From Chrysaora quinquecirrha (lineage: Eukaryota; Cnidaria; Scyphozoa; Semaeostomeae; Pelagiidae): 64,000 bases of DNA. Below, in pieces: positions 56,430-64,000 of the stretch. The DNA is taken from the NCBI GenBank assembly GCA_014526335.1, contig JACTAT010000077.1:124001-188000 (forward strand). The letters are read 5' to 3'. The notes beneath the pieces were generated by a model that saw nothing but the letters and a program-made list of their open reading frames with translations, was not told the origin of the DNA and made no database searches. The first letter of the stretch is position 1. The number at the start of each line of letters is the position of its first letter. The translations under genes and the position numbers were made by a program.

Positions 56430-58067
56430 TTGGGAACACCGACGAACACTGAAGAACACCAATAAAACGGATGGAACACTGATGAAAACCCAGGAACACC
56501 GATGGAGCCCCGATGAGCACCCATAAACACCGATGGAGCCCCGATGAACACAAATAAAACCGATGGAACACTGATTAAAACCCAGGAACACCGGTGGAAC
56601 CCCGATGAGCACCAATAAACACCGATGGAGCCCCGATGAACACAAATAAAACCGATGGAACACTGATGAACACCAATAAACACCGATGGAACACCGATGA
56701 ATCCCGATGAAAATTCATGAACAGCGATGGACACCAATGGAACACCGATGGACAGCGATAAAAGCCGATCAACACCAATAAACACCGATGGAACACCAAT
56801 GGAACACCGATGGACAGCGATGAAAACCGATGAACACCAATAAACACCGATGGAACACCAATGGAACACCGATGGAACACAGATGAATCCCGATGAAAAC
56901 GATGGAACACCGATGGACAGCGATGAAAACCGATGAACACCAATAAACACCGATGGAACACCAATGGAAAACCGATGGACAGCGATGAAAACCGATGAAC
57001 ACCATTAAACACCAATGGAACACCAATGGAACACCGATGGACAGCGATGAAAACCGATGAACACCATTAAACACCAATGGAACACCAATGGAACACCGAT
57101 GGAAACCCCGATGATCATCAATAAACACCGATGGAACACCGATGAATCACGATGAAAACTCATGAACACCGATGGACACCAATGGAACACCGATGGACAG
57201 CGATGAAAGCCGATGAACACCAATAAACACCGATAGAACACCAATGGAACACCGATGGACAGCGATGAAAACCGATGAACACCAATAAACACCGATGGAA
57301 CACCAATGAAACACCGATGGACAGCGATGAAAGCCGATGAACACCAATAAACAACGATGGAACACCAATGGAACACCACTGGACAGCGATGAAACGCGAT
57401 GAAAACTGATGAACACCAATAAACACCGATGGAACACCGATGAATCACGATGAAAACTCATGAACACCGATGGACACCAATGGAACACCGATGGACAGCG
57501 ATGAAAGCCGATGAACACCAATAAACACCGATAGAACACCAATGGAACACCGATGGACAGCGATGAAAACCGATGAACACCAATAAACAACGATGGAACA
57601 CCAATGGAACACCGATGGACAGCGATGAAAACCGATGAACACCAATAAACACCGATGGAACACCAATGGAACACCGATGGAACACAGATGAATCCCGATG
57701 ATCATCAATAAACACCGATGGAACACCTATGAATCGCGATGAAAACTCATGAACACCGATGGAACACCAATGGAACACCACTGGACAGCGATGAAAAGCG
57801 ATGAACACCATTAAACACCGATGGAACACCAATGGAACACCACTGGACAGCGATGAAAACCGATGAACACCATTAAACACCGATGGAACACCAATGGAAC
57901 ACCACTGGACAGCGATGAAAAGCGATGAAAACTGATGAACACCGATAAAAACAAATACAACCGATGGAACCCCGATGAACACAATAAACACCGATGGAAC
58001 CCCGATGAACAGCAATAAACACCGATGGAACACAGATGAACATAGTAAACACCGATGGAACACCCAT
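56430..58067. repeat. 12-bp minisatellite with higher-order units
   Basis: Basic unit GAACACCRATGG or AACACCAATAAA; blocks of about 60-84 bases (GACAGCGATGAAAACCGATG then AACACCAATAAACACC) recur over 1.6 kb. As 12 is a multiple of 3, several minus-strand frames stay open for up to about 200 codons with a Val/Phe/His/Cys/Ser-rich periodic reading. I regard these as repeat artefacts. Confidence 0.9.
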
Positions 58068-58587
58068 TGCAGTCGAGGTTTTGAAATAAGGTATGATTAC
58101 TTAGATTCATTTTTTCATTGAAAAGAGAAAGATCTGAGTTGCCTGGGGTTTCTAATTGTAGTGATTCAAATGTTAGGGCAGCTCTTAAAGAGAATATATG
58201 TCTGAAGACATCGATGGATGACTCAAGAAACAACACTGCTCAAATAAATCTAAAACGTATCTACTAAAAAAGCTGTTTACATGAAGTATTAAGCTATAAA
58301 AAATTCAATTTAATGGAGTCCTTTTCTCAACATAAAAATGGTTCAATACGTCATCGAGTCAAACGTTAATTCAGCAAGGGGGTAATTCACGACACTAATT
58401 TTGATGCTCAAATTTGCTTATTACTCATCTTTAGAAATAAATCAACTGCAAGGCAAGATGAGATGACATCATGCCTGTACAGTCTTCCATGTCCTTAAAC
58501 TTAAACTTATCATCAATGTGGGTTGGACAACAATTTAGCCATCGTTATATAGCCATTATTAGGTAATTGTTTTACTTTGAATACATA

Positions 58588-59550
58588 GGCTACGTCTACA
58601 TGGACATGTTTTCAAGAAATTGCGTTTTTTGAAAGTTATTAGTGTTGCTGCATCGTTTTCAAATATTTGCATTTTTTAATGTCAGTGAAAAGATATAAAA
58701 AGTTGGCGTCTACAGGAGCGTTTTCGGAACGTTTTCGCTTTCAACACGGAAACGACAACATAACCTGAAATTTGAAATTCTGAAATTCAATACCAATCAG
58801 TCATCGAAAGTTGTTAGTGTTGCTGCATCGTTTTCAAATATTTGCGTTATTTGATGTCAGTGAAAAGATATAAAAAGTTGGCGTCTACAGGAGCGTTTTC
58901 GGAACGTTTTCGCTTTCAACACGGAAACGACAACATCACCTGAAATTTGAAATTTTGAAATTCAATACCAATCAGTCATCGAAAGTTGTTAGTGTTGCTG
59001 CATCGTTTTCAAATATTTGCGTTTTTTGATGTCAGTGAAAAGATATAAAAAGTTGGCGTCTACAGGAGCGTTTTTGGAACGTTTTCGCTTTCAACACGGA
59101 GACGACAACATCACCTGAAATTTGAAATTTTGAAATTCAATACCAATTAACCATGGAAAGTTATTAGTATTGCTGCATCGTTTTCAAATATTTGCGTTTT
59201 TTGATGTCAGTTAAAAGATATAAAAAGTTGGCGTCTACAGGAGCGTTTTCGGAACGTTTTCGCTTTCAACACGGAAACGACAACATGACCCGAAATTTGA
59301 AATTTTGAAATTCAATACCAATTAACCATCGAAAGTTATTAGTGTTGCTGCATCGTTTTCAAATATTTGCGTTTTCGGTATCTACAAGGGAAAATTGCGT
59401 TTTCAAACAATTACGTTTCAAAATGATTCCACTCTAGAAACCGTTTTCAAGAGCTTGCGTTTTCAGTCGTAAATTTACCCGTGTCGGGAGATGAAAATGC
59501 AAAGAAATCATGGCGTTTTCATTTGAAAACGTATCAGTGTAGACGTAACC
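58588..59550. mobile_element. DNA transposon relic with GGYTACGTCTACA ends and a 175-bp tandem repeat
   Basis: Left GGCTACGTCTACATGGACAT, right GTATCAGTGTAGACGTAACC (inverse). The interior holds four full copies and part of a fifth of a ~175-bp unit starting near 58633, 58807, 58981, 59156 and 59333 (TTAGTGTTGCTGCATCGTTT, GGCGTCTACAGGAGCGTTTT). No matching target duplication seen. Confidence 0.75.
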
Positions 59551-59704
59551 TGAACAAGCAGAAATATTGCATTTATGATCTACATTGATGAGCTATATAA
59601 TTAAAACACAATGTCGCCATCGTCGTATGGCCAAAACTGGGCACTTGATAAGGAGACTTAAGGAACCACTTCAGACAATTTTAACCGAAATGTCACCACA
59701 AAGG

Positions 59705-61953
59705 TACCCTGGGTGCCAGACTCTCGAATTTAAAAAACGAGAGTCTGGTTCAATGCGCCCCGACCTCGTTCCTGTGCAGCCCGCCTGATCTAATTTGAAA
59801 GTTCTACTTGCCAATTCCACTGACTGGACTACGACCCTACGAGGAGGAGTTCGTCTGAAACATCAGTGAAATATGCTGGGGTTTGAGAGAGTTTTGTTTA
59901 AGATATTATATATACCATTGTCAAAGAATCATAATTACGGCACAAACAGATGGATCGACACCCTGGGTGATGGATCGATGATTTAGAGCAGTGATGTGCT
60001 GCCAGACAGACGTTTCAAATGCATCCTTTTCCATCCAGCGTCTTTTCTAATATGGCCTAAGAGGCGAGGCAGTAGATCATTGATGCAAGAAAAATTTCAA
60101 AACTTTACAAGACCGAAATTGAACTTAAGGAAATTGCGCAACAGCATCATGATGTGAAAGATATGAAAGCTGCACGTAGCAGATGAAATTTTAAATCACA
60201 CACAGACATACTACTTGGTTGATTAGAAAATGTCAAACTATTGTTGTAAACACCGTGCTTTGTGTGAGCCCTGCACCAAAGGTTGCTTGGTTGTTTCATT
60301 GCAGACGCTCTAATATTTTACGCAAACTTGGATCATCCCACATCACCAATAGTTTTCAATTTCATATAACATTTTAACTTTCTAATGTACAGTTAAAATC
60401 TTAATTTATGATTCTTTTATTTCATGGCACAGTAACAAATACCACTACTAGACAGAATATGATTCAACTCAAGATACTATGACAAAAGCACTTGTTGGCA
60501 ATTAGGGCATCCTTTGTAATACATTGTTTTCAAATAAAATAAGATAAAGGCAAAAATTGACAACAGACTTACTGTCACAATGCACAATGCAATAATTAAG
60601 TTATAGTAAATGTTTTCAACTTTTTATCAACAATAGTTCTTATTTGCTAGAACAAATTTTTTATAGTCAGATAATGTTGTTTTACATGTAGACCTATTGA
60701 CTTTTTTCAACATTGACCATCTGTCGTTGCACCTAACTTCTCAAATGGGGACATGATCATTGACTTGGTGCAATTTTAAAATTTTATCTAACTTGGTACT
60801 ATTCTTTCTCTAATTTGAGCAATATGTCACTCCAAAGACTTTTGTGTGTTAAAGAGAATTGTCTCTTGAGGCAAAATTTTGTGCAAACTAGCAGATAATA
60901 AGTTAAAGTAATTTCAGAGAACTGCAGGGAAAATAACAATTGTAATCTTTTTGATTTTCAACAAAGGTCTCTTATGGAAATGAAACTTAGAATACCCTCG
61001 CAGTTACTAGTGCAGAGTTTCTTTTGCTTCCTGTAGGCACTACACACGATATGAGTTATGGATAGGGGTGTTTCATAACAAAGTGATGCAGTGTTGTTGG
61101 GTGGTGGAATACCGGATATTGAAATTTTTAATTGTACTTTAAGATGCAAAATACAGACCAATCTTAAGAGAGAAGACAAATCACATTGTTTGTCTTGTCT
61201 CTGTTTGTGCAAAAGGATGCGATTTGACTTTGCAAATTCATTCATATGACCTTGTAACATACACCATATGTCTGTAGCAGAAATCATGGACCTGGGGTAG
61301 TTAACAAATTTTCTTTCACAAAATGTGTGTACAGGGATCAGTAAACCCGACACTGCAAATCACCTAAAATGGCCCACCTATTGCAGATAAGAGGGGACCA
61401 CATCCGCAGTTTTTGTGATGTGAATAGCCAAATACCACCCAGGGTGGTGGAATACCGGATATTGAAATTTTTAAGTGTACTTTAAGATCCAAAATACAGA
61501 ACAATGTTAAGAGAGAAGACAAAACACATTGTTTGTCTTGTCTCTGTTTGTGTAAAAGGATGCGATTTGATTTTGCAAATTCATAAATTGACAAAAGAGA
61601 TGCTTTACAACTTGGGAATGAGCCGCAATGACAAAACAGCTGAGAGAGAGTCAAATGCCATTAATTACATGGGGAAGCTGTTAGAAGCTACAGACAAAGA
61701 CCTCAGCATCAAAGCCCCCAGTGGAAGACACAAGAATAGAGACAAAAAGGGTGACATGCAGCTAATTGTGATGAATAATCTTTGCACCAGAAATGTATTC
61801 ATTAAGATACCAGGGTGCAGACATCAAAATTTTCAGAATTTCGACAGAAATCTGCTCTTCAAACTTGAAATTCCATCATTTAACAGATGCTTGAAGGGTC
61901 ATAATTGAACCAGACTCTCGTTTTTTAAATTCGAGAGTCTGGCACCCAGGGTA
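59705..61953. mobile_element. 2.25-kb element with terminal hairpins and 9-bp target duplication
   Basis: The termini TACCCTGGGTGCCAGACTCT are inverse at both ends and continue into a self-complementary hairpin (CCAGACTCTCG, 11-base loop, CGAGAGTCTGG). CCACAAAGG flanks both sides (59696-59704, 61954-61962). Inside, a ~145-base direct repeat (61089-61240 and 61442-61585, TGGTGGAATACCGGATATTG onward) is followed by an open stretch of about 110 codons with no recognised domain. No transposase found, so probably non-autonomous. Confidence 0.85.
61504..61908 (+). CDS. Unrecognised open reading frame inside the 2.25-kb element
   Basis: 134 codons from an ATG in the second direct repeat, Lys/Asn/Arg-rich (LLEATDKDLSIKAPSGRHKN, NNLCTRNVFIKIPGCRHQN), stop just before the right hairpin. 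The composition is more protein-like than the surroundings, but no known domain is visible; it could be a captured or decayed fragment. Confidence 0.3.
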   Translation: MLREKTKHIVCLVSVCVKGCDLILQIHKLTKEMLYNLGMSRNDKTAERESNAINYMGKLLEATDKDLSIKAPSGRHKNRDKKGDMQLIVMNNLCTRNVFIKIPGCRHQNFQNFDRNLLFKLEIPSFNRCLKGHN

Positions 61954-62521
61954 CCACAAAGGTTAATCCTTATGAAAAACTTCCCGTTCACAAATAACAA
62001 GCTTCATCTGTGCCATATTTAGTAGAAGAGTCCATGAGCACAAGGGTTGACGTTAATAAGACTTTAGCCAAAATGGCCCCATATACACGAGCAGAATTTT
62101 AAGCGAATGTGGTCATTTAAAGGATTAACAGACTGCCGATCCGTGTACATGGCCCTTTTCGTCAATTTTTCTCGACCTAAAATTCCATCACATATCGAAG
62201 GCACGGCTTAAGCAAAATAGTCATGGTCAGGAGGTGCTCAACTTGCTTGAAATTTGCTTGAACTATTGTTTCTCTAATCTTTATTACCGTTTTCGATTAA
62301 CCTGGAGTGACCTGACTGACCAAGACTTTGATTTTTGAAAGCTGAGAAGCCTTAGTTGCTGCAAATGGAAATGGATATGCAAATAGTGCCTGATGTTGGT
62401 TGCACTGGTATGCAATTAACTCCTTTCGATAAATCGAGAAATGCGGGACGGAAACTTGAAACTTGATTCTCAAGCAAGATGCTAATTGCCAAATTGAGGC
62501 CAATGTCACCACAAAGGGTTA

Positions 62522-62878
62522 TCCCATGGGCTGCAGGAGTCGTGGAATTTTGAATGTAAAAGAACTTTTGATCGATAATTTGACTATTTTGCTGCGAAGG
62601 CGCCGTTTTCTGCTGCGAAGGCGCCGTGTTATGCTCGCGCGTGGCTGATTGACGTGGGATTGAGCAGTCATGTCACTCAAAATATCAGATATTTAGGCAC
62701 TGAAGAGGTTTCAACTTACATTTTGAGTGACATGACTGCTCAATCCCACGTCAATCAGCCACGCGCGAGCATAACATGGCGCCTTCGCAGCAGAAAACAG
62801 AGAGAGATATACAAAGTAGTCAAATTATCGATCAAAAGTTCTTTTTCATTCAAAATTCCACGACTCCTGCAGCCCATG
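62522..62878. mobile_element. Near-perfect 0.36-kb palindrome inserted in a duplicated site
   Basis: Starts CATGGGCTGCAGGAGTCGTG and ends with its inverse. Arms of about 160 bases (including GCGCGTGGCTGATTGACGTG and CTGCGAAGGCGCC) surround a loop of about 40 bases. GTTATCC lies on both sides, suggesting a 7-8-bp target duplication. Confidence 0.82.
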
Positions 62879-63639
62879 GTTATCCTTATAAAAAACTTCA
62901 CGTTGTTAAATAACGGACTTCTATTGTGTCAACTTAATTAAGTAGAAAAGTATATGAACACAAGGGTTGACATTATTGGATAAGTTGACATTCTGAACGA
63001 CTCCTGCAAAGCCATAAAAAGACAATTGTCACAATATCAAAAATTCGTCAGTGAGCAAAACTAAATCAACTCATAAAGACCCAAATCAATTTTGACGACG
63101 AATGGCAGGGCCACATTACAAATTGATAAAAATTTATCCATAATAAAAACAGATAGCTAATATATAAAAATGGAGATAATATTTACAAAACTTAAGATCA
63201 TAATGTACGAGTGTCTTCGTCAGGTTCATGAAAGAGTTCATGTTACCATTTCGGACACAGTTTTTGGACACCAAAGAAGATATTTCGGTAGTTGAATAGT
63301 TTTTCATTCCGATCCATATTCCATCAAATATCTTGATAAAGCATCTGAAATACAAAATATCAATTAACATATGCTATATCTTTCTTCCACATATATCATA
63401 GACGTAACACATCGTTAGTCAGAGCATATATCAAATTTAATAAATGATGATCAGAAATAAGAAACTAAACAGAGTATTGGATACAAAATTAATTTCCATA
63501 TCCGCTTTTCTGACACTGTTAACTGAAATTTCCATAGAATTTCAAAACATAGGGGCCCTATGGGCATGTTCGAAGAACGACTCTGGTTGAATGTAGCTAT
63601 TTCGGTCAAATGATGAAAGATGTTTATCGGTATGCACAA

Positions 63640-63990
63640 CGATGATGATAATGATTATGATGGTAATGGTGGTGGTTATGATGATGATGTTGATGACCAC
63701 GATGATCATGATGCTGGTTGGCAGGGGTGATTGTGGTGCTATGGTGGGTGTGGTGGTGGTTGTAGAGGTTGTTTTGGTGCTGAAGGGGTGGTTGTGGTGA
63801 ATGTAGGTTGATCGTGGTGATGGTTTTGGGTGTGGCTGTGGTGGTGGTGATAGGGATGGTCGAGGTGATGGTTGTAGGGGTGATTGTGGTGGTGGTGATA
63901 GGGGTGGTTGAGGTGATGGTTGTAAGGGTGGTAGTGGTGATGGTTATAGAGATGGTCGTGGTCACTGTTCAAGCGTTGGTTAGTGTGATA
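63640..63990. repeat. GT/GGTGAT-rich simple repeat
   Basis: Purine-biased GGTGGTTGTGGTGATGG-type array. Long minus-strand open frames rich in Thr/His (ACC/CAT codons) are an effect of the repeat. Confidence 0.85.
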
Positions 63991-64000
63991 TTTAGTGAGT

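Noticed and set aside
56334..58236. Many minus-strand open frames rich in Val, Phe, His, Cys and Ser
   Set aside because: Product of a 12-bp repeat unit; periodic sequence in overlapping frames, no start context or conserved domain.
63624..63972. Thr/His-rich open frames at the right edge
   Set aside because: Simple GGT/GAT repeat read in frame.

Overview
The window is a draft-assembly piece of an animal nuclear genome. It is AT-rich, its genes are split by GT-AG introns, it has a 500-base N gap (30987-31486), and it is crowded with small DNA transposons, satellites and SINEs. An NLR-type receptor with an N-terminal DZIP3-like HEPN domain, a fibrinogen-domain secreted protein, a DIRS-type retroelement and a Helentron-like element together suggest an aquatic invertebrate. 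A cnidarian (coral or anemone-like) is my best guess, but the sequence alone does not prove it.

Layout: (1) 1-9214: the 3' part of an unidentified single-pass membrane protein gene (+, exons 167-383, 7723-8045, 9030-9214). Its 7.3-kb intron contains a two-exon secreted fibrinogen-domain gene on the opposite strand (5045-3866). (2) 9215-12635: intergenic, with SINE and MITE relics. (3) 12636-30072 and probably onward: a PFKFB gene (6-phosphofructo-2-kinase/fructose-2,6-bisphosphatase, +) with 12 recognised exons. Two expected exons were not found and one exon has a 1-base frameshift. Its introns carry many MITEs and a 2.8-kb inverted repeat made of satellite arms. (4) 43434-31967: an NLR-like gene (-): HEPN exon, four short phase-1 exons of 21 or 28 codons (coiled-coil linker), then one long exon with NACHT and LRR-like repeats. 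Its introns hold a minisatellite, a hAT-like MITE, a foldback element and tRNA-like pieces. (5) 43901-44255 Helentron-like element and 44505-49091 DIRS-like retroelement. (6) 49092-64000: no convincing conserved gene; MITEs, two copies of a long tRNA-headed SINE, a 1.6-kb 12-mer minisatellite, a transposon with a 175-bp tandem repeat, a 2.25-kb element with hairpin ends and 9-bp target duplications, and a 0.36-kb near-perfect palindrome.

The strongest novelty is in the mobile DNA. A set of TA-inserting MITE families shares one plan (CAC-, T-run, ATAAG/ATAAA plus a short word), and in each family the word next to the terminus recurs, in both orientations, inside the element. Two nested insertions with visible empty sites confirm the TA target. 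Separately, several inverted-repeat elements carry satellite arrays as their arms. Every frameshift found in recognised coding sequence (PFKFB, NLR, and two in the DIRS recombinase) is a one-base change in an A or T run, so homopolymer errors in the assembly are more likely than pseudogenes.
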